Assembly: GCA_001600695.1 (NCBI GenBank)
Contig: BCKQ01000002.1
Span: forward strand, 2,057,340-2,121,339
Direction of reading: 5' to 3'
Length of the DNA stretch: 64,000 nt
From: Ascoidea asiatica
Taxonomy: Eukaryota; Ascomycota; Saccharomycetes; Ascoideales; Ascoideaceae
The stretch's first letter is position 1. Every line of letters starts with the position of its first letter. Below are positions 28,158 through 38,022 of this stretch, piece after piece. The notes under the pieces were generated by a model. The model saw only the letters and a program-made list of their open reading frames with translations, was not told where the DNA came from and did no database searches. The position numbers and the translations under genes are program-made.

Positions 28158-30467
28158 ATGGCTAAGAAATCTTCAAAAAAACTATCTTCCAAGAAATCAA
28201 GTCAAAAATTAAATGATTTCTTAAATAGTCAATCATTATCTAAAAATTCAACAAACTTTAATTCAAATTCAAATTCAAATTCAAATATATGTGATATATT
28301 AAATTCAGATCCTGTTTCTGATGTCATAATACAAAAAGGTATATCTCGTCCTTTTGTTATAACTACTCCAAAAAATGATATACTTAAAAAACGTACAATT
28401 ACTTCAATATATGAAAAATTTTTAATTGGAGTTTTAATTATTTTCACCTCAATTATTCGTTTAAAATCTTTATCAAAACCAAGTTCTGTTGTATTCGATG
28501 AAGTTCATTTCGGTGGATTTGCTTCAAAATATTTAAATGGTAAATATTTTATGGATGTTCATCCTCCATTAGCAAAAATGTTATTTGCAGCAATCAGTTT
28601 TCTTTTTGGTTTTAAAGGAGATTTTACTTTCGAAAAAATTGCTGATGAATATCCAGAATCAACTCCATATTTTATGATGAGAGCATTTCCTGCAATCTTA
28701 GGTATTGGTACTGTAATTTATTTTTATTTAACTTTAAGAGCAACAGGTTGTAGAATTATTACTTGTTTTTTCGCTTCTGCTTTATTAGCTATTGAAAATT
28801 CAAATGTTACAATTTCAAGATTTATTTTATTAGATTCTCCATTATTATTTTTTATTGCTGCTGCAACTTATGCTATTAAAAAATTTGAAATTCAAAAACC
28901 TTTTACTTATGATTGGTTTCGTTTTCTTTTTATTACTGGTGTTGCTTTAGGTTTATCAGTTAGTTCAAAATGGGTTGGACTTTTCACAATTGCTTGGGTT
29001 GGGGTATTAATGATTTGGCATATATGGTTTTTAATAGGTGACTTAACTGTAACTTATAAAAATTTAGCAATTCATTTTTGTGCAAGACTTTTAATATTAT
29101 TAGGTATTCCAACAATTTTCTATCTTTTTTTCTTTTATATTCATTTTCAATTATTACCAAATGAAGGTACTGGTTCTGCTTTTATGTCTTCTGCTTTTAG
29201 AACAACTTTAAAAGGTAATACTATTCCAAAAAATACTTTATCTGATGTAGGTATTGGTTCTTTAGTTACAATTCGTCATATTGCAACTCAAGGAGGTTAT
29301 TTACATTCTCATGATCATTTATATGAAACTGGTTCAAAACAACAACAAATTACTTTATACCCACATTTAGATGCAAATAATAATTGGGAAATTGAATTAT
29401 ATAATGCAACTGAACCAATTACTGAATTTATGCCACTAAAAGATGGTACTAAAATTCGTTTAAAGCATCAATTAACTCAACGTCGTTTACATTCTCATGA
29501 TCATAAACCTCCTGTGAGTGAACAAGATTATCAAAAAGAAGCTTCCGCCTATGGTTATACTGGTTTTGAAGGTGATGCAAATGATGATTTTGTTGTTGAA
29601 ATTGTTAAAGAAAAATCAAAAAAAGGTTCAAGAAATCAAGTTAAAGCTTTAAATACTGTTTTTAGATTACGTCATGCAATGTCAAATTGTTATTTATTTT
29701 CTCATGAAGTTAAATTACCAAAATGGGCTTTTGAACAACAAGAAGTTTCTTGTACTACCCAAGGTGTTAAACCAAAAACTTATTGGTATGTTGAAACAAA
29801 TATCAATCCTTTATTACCTGCAGATGCTGAAAGAATTAGTTATAAAACTCCCTCATTTTTAGATAAAGTTATTGAACATCATAAAAGAGCTTGGCATATA
29901 AATCAAGGTTTAACTTCTCATCATAATTGGGAATCTAAACCTCATACTTGGCCATTTTTAACTCGTGGTATTAATTATTGGGTTAAAGATCATAAACAAG
30001 TTTATTTCCTTGGTAATGCTATAACTTGGTGGGCAGCTTCTCTTTGTATATTTTTATTTTGTTGTAATCTTGCAGCTAATATACTTAACTGGCAAAGAGG
30101 TAAATCTATTTGTACTGATGCTCATGTCGTTAATTGGACTGTTCAAATGATTCATTTCATTATTGGTTGGGGTCTTCATTTTGCTCCTTCATTTTTAATG
30201 GGTCGTCAATTATTTTTACATCATTATTTACCTTCATTGTATTTTGCTATGTTAGCTTTAGCTCATTTCTTTGATATATTTGTATCTTTTGTATTGGCTA
30301 AACGTCGTGTTGTTGGTTATATCTCAATGGGAACGTTTTTTCTAGCTGCATTTGCATTTTACTACACATATAAGCCTCTTATTTATGGTGAACCATGGAC
30401 TAGAGAACAATGTCAAAAATTGAAATTATTGCCAACTTGGGATTTTGATTGTAATGCATTTGAATAA
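28158..30467 (+). CDS. PMT1: Dolichyl-phosphate-mannose protein O-mannosyltransferase, Pmt1 type
   Basis: A 769-aa multi-pass ER protein. It has the luminal acidic motif VVFDEVHFGGF (about residues 110-120), DVHPPLAKML just after it, then several membrane spans. The MIR region starts near residue 370 (TIRHIATQGGYLHSHDH, a second LHSHDH copy, and YLFSHE). A C-terminal group of membrane helices follows (WGLHFAPSFLMGRQLFLHHYLPSLYF). FDEVHFGGFASKY and MDVHPPLAKMLFAA match the Pmt1 branch rather than Pmt2 or Pmt4. Pmt1 works as a heterodimer with a Pmt2-type partner to add mannose to Ser/Thr of secretory proteins. A Lys/Ser/Asn-rich cytosolic N-terminus precedes the first span. Pmt5-type assignment is the main alternative. 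Confidence 0.9.
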   Translation: MAKKSSKKLSSKKSSQKLNDFLNSQSLSKNSTNFNSNSNSNSNICDILNSDPVSDVIIQKGISRPFVITTPKNDILKKRTITSIYEKFLIGVLIIFTSIIRLKSLSKPSSVVFDEVHFGGFASKYLNGKYFMDVHPPLAKMLFAAISFLFGFKGDFTFEKIADEYPESTPYFMMRAFPAILGIGTVIYFYLTLRATGCRIITCFFASALLAIENSNVTISRFILLDSPLLFFIAAATYAIKKFEIQKPFTYDWFRFLFITGVALGLSVSSKWVGLFTIAWVGVLMIWHIWFLIGDLTVTYKNLAIHFCARLLILLGIPTIFYLFFFYIHFQLLPNEGTGSAFMSSAFRTTLKGNTIPKNTLSDVGIGSLVTIRHIATQGGYLHSHDHLYETGSKQQQITLYPHLDANNNWEIELYNATEPITEFMPLKDGTKIRLKHQLTQRRLHSHDHKPPVSEQDYQKEASAYGYTGFEGDANDDFVVEIVKEKSKKGSRNQVKALNTVFRLRHAMSNCYLFSHEVKLPKWAFEQQEVSCTTQGVKPKTYWYVETNINPLLPADAERISYKTPSFLDKVIEHHKRAWHINQGLTSHHNWESKPHTWPFLTRGINYWVKDHKQVYFLGNAITWWAASLCIFLFCCNLAANILNWQRGKSICTDAHVVNWTVQMIHFIIGWGLHFAPSFLMGRQLFLHHYLPSLYFAMLALAHFFDIFVSFVLAKRRVVGYISMGTFFLAAFAFYYTYKPLIYGEPWTREQCQKLKLLPTWDFDCNAFE

Positions 30468-30829
30468 GTTTCATTTAAATAAGATGCTTTTAAATAAATA
30501 TAAATAAGTAAATATTTTATTGTAATATACAACTCAAGACCAAATTACGATTTTTATTTAATATCTGGAAAGATTTTTCTTCGGATTTCTAGTCATTGCA
30601 CTATTCAATTAAGGTTCAGTCAAAGTCTCTTGGTAAAAAAAACTTCCTTTTCAATGAATTAATAAACTCTTATTGAAAAATCACTGAAATAGAGATATAG
30701 AAAACAAAGATCGAGATTAAAAAAAAAGTAATATACATTAATACAGTTTGAGAATTAAAAAAATTATATACTGTTTGAAGAATTATTAAAAAATAAGCAT
30801 GGTATACTAAAGATAACTTTTGAGAAAAA
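30468..30829. other. Convergent 3' intergenic region (PMT1/YCG1)
   Basis: A 362-bp AT-rich space between two stop codons. It contains A-runs and shared 3'-end signals only; nothing else is seen. Confidence 0.6.
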
Positions 30830-33800
30830 CTAGTTTTCATCATCCGTTATTTCAGTGACTTCAATATCACTATCATCATTTGTACTGGATTTATCAATTT
30901 CACTAGGCTTATTGTTTTTGCCAATATTATTCTTATTCTCCTTCAAAATTATCTCATCTTCGCTATCAGATATTGAAATCAATTCACTTGATTCTTTATC
31001 TCTTTCATTGTTTTCATCAACATCAATTTCTTTAAAGCTTGAAGTTTCTTTTTCTTCATCCATCTCTTCGTCTATATTTTCCATATCTTCATCCATATCT
31101 TTAACTTCATTTATGCTAGATATCTCGTTTTCTTCCTGAGTATCAACATTTTTGCTAGGTTCAATATCATTCTCTTCTTTGGAATACTCTACATTATCAT
31201 TTAATCCATCGTTATTCCCATCTTTTCTAGTTTCTTTATCATCACTTATTTTAGAGTTAATTTCAAATAGAGAGTTGTTTTCCTTCTCATTTTGTATAAC
31301 ACTACTGTTCTGGGGAGTGTTTTGAGTTTCGTTTGCGAGGTTACTAAGATCATTATCTTCTTCCTTTTCTTCCGGGATCATTCCAAGTGCTTTAACGGAG
31401 CTTTTATTTATCACATTTTTGTTCTCTTGATTATTAGCAGGTTTCAAATTTAAAGTTTCATTATCCTTTTGAGTTTCAGATTCTTCAATTTCTTTTTCTT
31501 TTGAATCTAGTATATCTCCAGATTCTTCCAATATCTCTTCGTTTTCATCTTGATTCTTATTGATTTCATCTTTATCAATTAATGCGGAGACATATTGTTC
31601 ATCATTTTGATCTATTGAATGACCAGTAGTATCTTTATCTTCTTCATCCTCGAAGGAGTTTTCTTTAGATTTGGCCTTTGAAACTAATTCCTTTACAAGA
31701 TCTGAAAACTTATTAAAAGCATTTTTTTCAACATTATCACAATCATCTAAAATTTCTTCTGAAAATCTATTAATTACTTCTTCTAATTCGATCAATGACG
31801 ACAATTGAATATCTTTGGTCAAGTGAAACTTAGTTAGACAACTTATCATTGCTTTTCTATACTTACTATTGGTTATAATTTTATCCAAAACACCTTTTAG
31901 TAATTCCATTATAACAGTTAGATGATTTGTGGATTTCGCTTTATCTTCATCTGGATAATTAACCAAAGATATAGGATTTGTCCAACTTATTAATTCTTCA
32001 AGAATATCTTTTGGAAATTTCATTGTGAAAGCATCATCTTCGCCATTTAAGTCTTCTCTTTCTAAGAAATCATCATAATTACTTAACAATCTATAAAATG
32101 AATCTGCAGCAACATTTGAAACAGTCTTTTGATGTTTTGGATCACTAAATGCAAAAACTGGGATTGAAAAACTCAATATTTGCAATAATTCCTCATTTGT
32201 AGAATTTTGATAACTAAAATAAGCTAAAATAAGTGTCTCAAATAGTTCTTCATCCGTGAATTTATTATCCAAATATAATTTAGTTAATCCTTCTGCAGAA
32301 ACTGCCTGTATTTTAGGTCTGTTCACTCTCTTTAAAGTTTTGTAAAATAATTTATTCATTGATAGAGAGTCAACACCTCCTGAAGTATCTAAGACTTTGA
32401 CCCCAAATGTTGATAGAATATCAAAAATAATTTTTAAGCAAATCTCCTGTAATTGCTCATTACCTTTAACACAACATAATCCAAAAAAGGATAATTGTTC
32501 TATTGCTAATTCAATATCTAGTAAGCAGCAAAGACCCAAACAATGAACTCCTAACTGCCTTAGGTCTTTTAGTTTAGATTTGATAGCGATTGTAACTATT
32601 CCTTCTAGTAAATAACTTACAACTAAATTATCTTTCAAAGATTGAGTTGTAATCTCGAGCATATATTTTATAATCTTTAAGCATTCTAGCATTACATCTG
32701 GATGATTTTCCATAAACTTTTGGTCATTTAATCTTGTAGCTTTCATAGCCTTTTCAGCATTTGCAGCAGCATCTTCGGGTTCAGATTTATCATCGTCATC
32801 ATCTTCATCCATTTCCATCTCAATTTCATCCTTATTTTTATTTTTGACTTGGGATGCAGAAGATTTATCTTTTTCTGGATCAATTTCATTATCCAGTTCT
32901 GGATCTGCAATATCTCTTATATCGGAAATAATTTCAGAAATCATTTGGCAAAAATCTCTTTCATTTACGGAGCATTTTCTTAAGACTTCTAAAGTAAATT
33001 TGATTAAATTATCATTCAATTTATCGTAAGTCAAAATCGGTCGTAATACTTGCAACATTTCTCTTCTACCAACTTCATCAAAAAAATCATAATCTTTAGC
33101 TACCATTAATAGTTGTTCAAGAATAAAATTGATATCGTTCAAACTAGTTTTTGGATCATTTTCTTCTTCATCATCATGCTCACTATCTTTATTCAAACCT
33201 AATTCAATATCCGTTAGCAAATTTTTTCTAATTTTTGAATACTTTGAAATTAAACTTGCATATTCAGTAGCTTCAGGATAGTTAGAATCAATAATCTCAT
33301 TTAAATTATTTTCTTGACAATGATTAAAAAAGACTCTTGCTAAGAAAGCAGTTTCAACAGCTAATGTAGTCCAATACTTTTTATCAAATTTGATTTTTAA
33401 AACTATATCTTTTCTTGTTTCAAATAAAATTTTTAATGCTTTTGGAGCAATGTCACTATTAATAATATGCAATCTTTCAATTAACTCTAATAAATCAAAA
33501 TTAACAGTTTCCAACCAGTTTCTAGTGAATAATTTTATTGTTGAATTTCTTACAGTAACTTCTCTATCATTTAAACCCCAAAATAATAATTTTTCTCTCA
33601 AATCTTTATCTAATTTTCTATAATCTCCTAAACTTGGTAAAACTTTTGAATATAACATTCTTCTTGTTACTGGATCTTTATCTTTTGCTCTTTCAATCAA
33701 ATAAGGAATTGTAAAATTTAATCTATCTACATTTAATAAAGAAGCTCTCCTAACCTGAGGGTTTGGATCATTTTGTAAAATATTCAATAATAAAGCTGTT

Positions 33801-34618
33801 TCATTATTTATACCATCAGAATTGATATCATCTTCATCACCTTGAAACCTAGCACAAGTTAAAACAGCCTTTAATCTTACACTTGTTTCTTTATCAAATA
33901 ATCTATTGTGAACATTTAAGATTATTGATCTATATAGTTCATCATCAATTTCACTTATGAAGGAGACTATAGTTGATAGGAATTGAATTGAACGATATCT
34001 TATATTTTTATCTTTTGAATCGATACCTTTTAAAAGATGATATAAGAAATGTTCAATGAATCTTTGAGGTAAAGTATCTTCAACATCAGAATCCATATCC
34101 TCTTCTTCTTCTTCCTCCTCCTCCTCCTCGATATGCGTATCTTCAGCTTCATTTACACTTTCTTCATTATCACTATCATTATCATCTTCTTCTTCTTTTT
34201 CGTTTTCTTTATTTTTCTCTTTAGTGTCTTTTTTCTTCTTTTTTTCTTTTTCTTTATCTTCATCTTTATCTTTAGTATTACTAATATTTTCAACAGATTC
34301 ATGTTTTTTGATATATATGATAAATCTAGACACAAATTTATTGATCCTATCAGCAGCTATTATCTTTTTGGGTTGAGGTAAAACTTTATTGATCAATTTA
34401 CAAAAAATCAAATTAAAAGCTTCTTCATTATTAGCATTATTTGATAATTGCTGTACAAGATTTAACATGATTATCTGATTATTCATACTTGAAGGATTGA
34501 TTTGAACTTCATTGAAAATCTTAGCGATACAATTTCTGATTTCTTTAGGATCTGAAAAATCAACTTTTTGTAATTCGGCTGGCAATTTTCTAATTTTTTT
34601 GGTTTTGGATTTTGACAT
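30830..34618 (-). CDS. YCG1: Condensin HEAT-repeat subunit Ycg1 (CAP-G)
   Basis: A 1262-aa HEAT-repeat protein. The N-terminus (KIRKLPAELQKVDFSDP then IAKIFNEVQ) and the segment HLLKGIDSKDKNIRYRSIQFLS match CAP-G subunits. Downstream helices such as DKETSVRLKAVLTCARFQ and DPNPQVRRASLLNVDR continue the HEAT array. A Lys/Glu-rich loop at about residues 110-175 and a second acidic loop near 600-625 interrupt it. The last roughly 280 residues (from about 980) are an acidic Asp/Glu/Asn/Ser tail, which makes the protein longer than the roughly 1035-aa S. cerevisiae protein. It binds DNA in the safety-belt complex with the kleisin Brn1 and is needed for mitotic chromosome condensation. Alternating ISDSED and DDSDIEVTEI motifs in the tail resemble CK2 or SUMO-interaction-like sequences. 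Confidence 0.93.
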   Translation of the reverse strand: MSKSKTKKIRKLPAELQKVDFSDPKEIRNCIAKIFNEVQINPSSMNNQIIMLNLVQQLSNNANNEEAFNLIFCKLINKVLPQPKKIIAADRINKFVSRFIIYIKKHESVENISNTKDKDEDKEKEKKKKKDTKEKNKENEKEEEDDNDSDNEESVNEAEDTHIEEEEEEEEEEDMDSDVEDTLPQRFIEHFLYHLLKGIDSKDKNIRYRSIQFLSTIVSFISEIDDELYRSIILNVHNRLFDKETSVRLKAVLTCARFQGDEDDINSDGINNETALLLNILQNDPNPQVRRASLLNVDRLNFTIPYLIERAKDKDPVTRRMLYSKVLPSLGDYRKLDKDLREKLLFWGLNDREVTVRNSTIKLFTRNWLETVNFDLLELIERLHIINSDIAPKALKILFETRKDIVLKIKFDKKYWTTLAVETAFLARVFFNHCQENNLNEIIDSNYPEATEYASLISKYSKIRKNLLTDIELGLNKDSEHDDEEENDPKTSLNDINFILEQLLMVAKDYDFFDEVGRREMLQVLRPILTYDKLNDNLIKFTLEVLRKCSVNERDFCQMISEIISDIRDIADPELDNEIDPEKDKSSASQVKNKNKDEIEMEMDEDDDDDKSEPEDAAANAEKAMKATRLNDQKFMENHPDVMLECLKIIKYMLEITTQSLKDNLVVSYLLEGIVTIAIKSKLKDLRQLGVHCLGLCCLLDIELAIEQLSFFGLCCVKGNEQLQEICLKIIFDILSTFGVKVLDTSGGVDSLSMNKLFYKTLKRVNRPKIQAVSAEGLTKLYLDNKFTDEELFETLILAYFSYQNSTNEELLQILSFSIPVFAFSDPKHQKTVSNVAADSFYRLLSNYDDFLEREDLNGEDDAFTMKFPKDILEELISWTNPISLVNYPDEDKAKSTNHLTVIMELLKGVLDKIITNSKYRKAMISCLTKFHLTKDIQLSSLIELEEVINRFSEEILDDCDNVEKNAFNKFSDLVKELVSKAKSKENSFEDEEDKDTTGHSIDQNDEQYVSALIDKDEINKNQDENEEILEESGDILDSKEKEIEESETQKDNETLNLKPANNQENKNVINKSSVKALGMIPEEKEEDNDLSNLANETQNTPQNSSVIQNEKENNSLFEINSKISDDKETRKDGNNDGLNDNVEYSKEENDIEPSKNVDTQEENEISSINEVKDMDEDMENIDEEMDEEKETSSFKEIDVDENNERDKESSELISISDSEDEIILKENKNNIGKNNKPSEIDKSSTNDDSDIEVTEITDDEN

Positions 34619-34656
34619 TTTTTAAATATAATTAGTTACGAGGATTGGGTATTAAG

Positions 34657-34663
34657 CGGATAT
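34657..34663 (+). promoter_or_regulatory. CGGATAT motif near the YCG1 start
   Basis: GCGGATATAAA lies about 40 bp upstream of the YCG1 ATG. It is the same heptamer as in the BRR2 promoter, here in the opposite orientation relative to the gene. Confidence 0.4.
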
Positions 34664-34948
34664 AAAATGGGTATCTTTTTTTTTTATAAGGTAAGAAAAA
34701 TAGCAACAATTCCTGAGTATTATAACAGATTGATACAACGTGAATTCTGCTTATAAATAGTATTTTTGATCTCGAGATCTTTGAGTATTTAGAACTTTTG
34801 GATACTTATATTTTGAATATTGATTTTGATCTTGCCTCTGTTCTAAATCTTGTTTATGTTTTGAATTAAATAAATAAATTACGTAGAAATTGAATGATAA
34901 ACACCGGAAACATTCACGGAAATAGATTTTGAAATTAAAACCGTAAAC

Positions 34949-34964
34949 CGGATATTTATATCCG
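34949..34964. promoter_or_regulatory. CGG-N10-CCG inverted repeat
   Basis: CGGATAT-TT-ATATCCG consists of two inverted CGGATAT heptamers with a 2-bp spacer. It also reads as CGG-N10-CCG, the layout bound by some Zn2Cys6 dimers (the Put3 type in S. cerevisiae). It lies about 330 bp from YCG1 and 270 bp from the divergent small gene. Confidence 0.5.
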
Positions 34965-35234
34965 TAATTACCTAATAAATTACATCAGCGCATTTGTTCA
35001 ACCCCATTCAGTTGGGTCTGCGTAAACTCACGCAAAAGCTTCTCTCATCCAACACTTAGGAAAAAACATGAAAGATCTTTTGTTGATAAAATAGCCGATA
35101 ACATTGTGGAGCTTTGATTAATTGACAAGAAAACATATCAATGCTATTGAACTGAAGAAGATTTATAATCAGTCTTCAATTAAAATTGTAGTTCAAATTA
35201 AAATCTATATCATTTGATAAATTATCAAATACAA

Positions 35235-35690
35235 ATGTCTATAAGGTGCTTAGGAATAAGACCGTCAACGCTTCTTAATTCTCTATCCAATGCCTGGTCT
35301 CCATTGGTAATAAACAGAGCTCTTCATGCAACTAAACTTTTAACAATAAAGAATAAAATTCAAACTTCAAAAATACATTCAAAAAATTTCTCTTTGAATA
35401 ATTCTATTCACACAAAATCTCCAAATTTCATAAATAATAATGTCAATAAACAAACACAGAGAGAATTGAGATATGAGGAAATGAATCCTCATGTTAGATT
35501 TTATAGATTGGTTGGTAAACCATTTATGAAATGTGTAGCTATGACATTTATAACTTATTTTTCAATGATTTTCTTATGGGATTATTTGGAATTTACTGAA
35601 GTTAATAAATCCAGTAAAGGTTTTATAAATCATGAATTACAATTATTAGTGGAAAAATCAAAAGAATCTTTGAAATTCAGATCTGAATAA
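35235..35690 (+). CDS. Small single-TM protein, probably mitochondrial
   Basis: Start set at the ATG at 35235 (MSIRCLGIRPSTLLNSL), giving 151 aa; an upstream in-frame TTG is ignored. The N-terminus is rich in Arg, Lys, Ser and Thr, has almost no acidic residues for about 70 residues, and resembles a mitochondrial presequence. A single hydrophobic span (about residues 98-117, CVAMTFITYFSMIFLWDYLE) follows the motif HVRFYRLVGKPFMKC. I do not recognise the family with confidence; a small inner-membrane or mitoribosome-associated protein of the MRX type is one possibility. Confidence 0.62.
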   Translation: MSIRCLGIRPSTLLNSLSNAWSPLVINRALHATKLLTIKNKIQTSKIHSKNFSLNNSIHTKSPNFINNNVNKQTQRELRYEEMNPHVRFYRLVGKPFMKCVAMTFITYFSMIFLWDYLEFTEVNKSSKGFINHELQLLVEKSKESLKFRSE

Positions 35691-35831
35691 ATAGATCTAA
35701 TCATATTATAATCCTAATAGTTATATACTATACTAAACCAATTATATAACTTGTAAATATATTCTTTATATTAAAAATAATAATGTAACATATCCATATT
35801 CTTTATTCATTATTCTTAATTTGTTGAATGA

Positions 35832-37016
35832 TCATTCCAAATTGATAGTTTTCTTCACATCTATAATTTGCTTGGCTGAATCATAAACAATTTGATCTAA
35901 TTGTATTAAATCAAAATTAATTAAATCAAGTGTTTTGGAATTATCAATATAAGCTATTTGAGATGTGATTTTATTATCATTTAAATCTTCATCTTGATCT
36001 TTACCCTTGGCGATTTTACCATATAATCCAAGATTCTTATATTCATTATGATTCAATAAATTTAATAACTTTTGTCCAGATAAAATATTTTTTTTTATTC
36101 CTGGCAATGAAGCTAATAATCTTTTATTATCACTACTTGAATTTTCCATTGCAAAAATATGAATCTTAGCAACATCTCTAACATCAATTGGCCATCCAAG
36201 AGGTTCAACATATAGTTTTTTTTCTTCATTAATATCAGTCTTTAATAATTTGTTTATAAATTCTCCTGTCATATTTAATGTACCATTATTTTCGATTATT
36301 GTACTATTAAATAATTGAGGTCCCAATACAAAAACAGGTAAAATTGTTGTCATTGGAAGTTTATCTTTTTCATCTTTAATATTATTATTAATTTCATTTG
36401 ATAAAAATTCCCAAGCTTTTTCTTCTGCAATTTTTTTACAAGATAAATAAGATTTATGGCCATCAAGTCTTGCTTCTTCCCATGACATTGGATTCCAAGT
36501 TTCTTCAGTATGTCTGAAATTTTTATCTCCATATTTTGGAAAATTTCTAACTGCCCCAAATGACGAAGTTAAAATAATTTTCTTGATTTTATTTCCTTTA
36601 TCCAGACAATTTTCATTATATAATTTAATCGCTTTCATGACACCAATAGTTCCATTAACTGCAGGTTTCAAAAATGCTTCATCATTATTTAAAGTTGAGT
36701 TAAAATTAACTGGGGTTGCAGTATGAATAACATATTTAATTTTATCTTTATTTCTCATAAATACTTGATTAATTAAATCAAAGTTTGAAATGTTTTGAAT
36801 AATTTCAAAATTTAATGAATTATCTAAATTATATAAGTATTTCTCATTGAATTTTTTATATAAATTCTCACCTTTTTCTTTTGATCTTACAGTTCCAATA
36901 ACTTTATAGCCTTTTGTTAATAATTGATCGATAATATGTTGAGCTATGAAACCATTTGCACCTGTTATCAAAACAGTGGCTGGTTTGATTACTGTATGAT
37001 TGAAATTTAATGGCAT
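35832..37016 (-). CDS. NAD(P)-dependent reductase, Gre2/dihydroflavonol-reductase-like
   Basis: A 394-aa extended short-chain dehydrogenase. The nucleotide motif TGANGFIAQ lies at about residues 19-27, followed by a basic TVRSKEK consistent with NADPH preference. HTATPVNF and TSSFGAV are the usual strand motifs, and the catalytic Tyr-x3-Lys is YLSCK (about 192). Substrate-side sequence TWNPMSWEEA resembles yeast Gre2-type methylglyoxal/isovaleraldehyde reductases. It is longer than Gre2 (342 aa) through Asn/Lys-rich loops. There are several Gre2-like paralogues in yeasts, so a specific symbol is not assigned. It converges with the small mitochondrial-type gene. Confidence 0.85.
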   Translation of the reverse strand: MPLNFNHTVIKPATVLITGANGFIAQHIIDQLLTKGYKVIGTVRSKEKGENLYKKFNEKYLYNLDNSLNFEIIQNISNFDLINQVFMRNKDKIKYVIHTATPVNFNSTLNNDEAFLKPAVNGTIGVMKAIKLYNENCLDKGNKIKKIILTSSFGAVRNFPKYGDKNFRHTEETWNPMSWEEARLDGHKSYLSCKKIAEEKAWEFLSNEINNNIKDEKDKLPMTTILPVFVLGPQLFNSTIIENNGTLNMTGEFINKLLKTDINEEKKLYVEPLGWPIDVRDVAKIHIFAMENSSSDNKRLLASLPGIKKNILSGQKLLNLLNHNEYKNLGLYGKIAKGKDQDEDLNDNKITSQIAYIDNSKTLDLINFDLIQLDQIVYDSAKQIIDVKKTINLE

Positions 37017-38022
37017 TATGATCTTATTGAAAACAATTTAAAATATTTATTTACGATTATTGTTTATTAACGCTTTTGATTTAAGTGATTATAAATATTT
37101 AACTTTACCAATACTTTTTATTATCTGAATTTCCCTCCCTAATATTCAAATCAATTATTGAAGAGATTAGCCAAGGAACAATACTAAATTTTATTAATAA
37201 GCATTATTGGTATCCTTATCTATTATCTTACCAAAAATTCTGATGGGTTGCTTTTGTATAAAGAGACCCATATATTTGGTCTTCACTTTGATTCAAATTT
37301 GGGAAGAAAACAAAAATATTCAAATTTCAAAAAAGCAGAATTGAAGTCAATTTGTAAAGTATTTGAAGATAATCAAATGAAGTTGAATTTGTATTTAAAT
37401 TTGTATATAAACTATGAGAAAACAATAAATAAATTTATGAAAACTGAAAGTCTGGTTGGCCAATCAGCGCACGACCAGCTGCCAACCCTAAACCTTAACC
37501 CAATTACCCCCTGAAACCAAGCCAACGGTACTTCTTTCTCTACGGCTATAGCCTCCATTAAAATTGATCAAAGTTTCTTTGTGTAGATTGAGCTCTTTTT
37601 TTTTTGTTTATTGAAATACATAAATTCTTTTTATTTTAGACAATACAAACTATCAGAGTCTTGACCTATGCTAACAGCGATAGTATAAACTAACAGATCT
37701 TTTGCTGAAAGGAGTTGATTTGTTTTTTCATTAAAATTGTTTTATAAGTACACTTTTTTTCTGAGTGATTAATATAATTTTTTTTTAATTTGGAAAATAA
37801 ATTCAAATCAAACACACTACTCTGAATTCAAAGGAAAAAGAATTTATTTCAGTTTCTATCAATAATTGTTTTTATTTCTCATGATGAACTGATAGTTATT
37901 CACGGATTCTCGGAAAGGATAAATTTTTTGAATATTGAAATATTTCCTTTTTTTTATTCTAATTTTGATACATACAAAAGCCTGAAATCAGATTTATTAT
38001 TTTACACTTACTAATTGTCTAC
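37017..38022. other. Intergenic, GRE2-like promoter
   Basis: No gene supported; the 88-aa frame at 37248-37514 has no recognisable content. A GC-richer stretch at about 37440-37560 carries a CCAAT box and C-rich sequence (CCCTAAACCTTAACCC). Confidence 0.6.
37458..37466 (+). promoter_or_regulatory. CCAAT box
   Basis: TTGGCCAATCA contains CCAAT at 37460-37464, the Hap2/3/5 (NF-Y) core with favourable flanks, about 440 bp upstream of the GRE2-like start. Its function is inferred only from motif and position. Confidence 0.4.

Larger units (their letters stand above)
34619..35234. other. Divergent promoter of YCG1 and the small mitochondrial-type gene
   Basis: No gene. It holds three CGGATAT motifs, two of them forming an inverted pair. 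Confidence 0.6.

Noticed and set aside
37485-37506. C-rich CCCTAAACCTTAACCC as a telomere-like repeat
   Set aside because: Only two imperfect units, deep inside the sequence and within a promoter island, so chance is likely.
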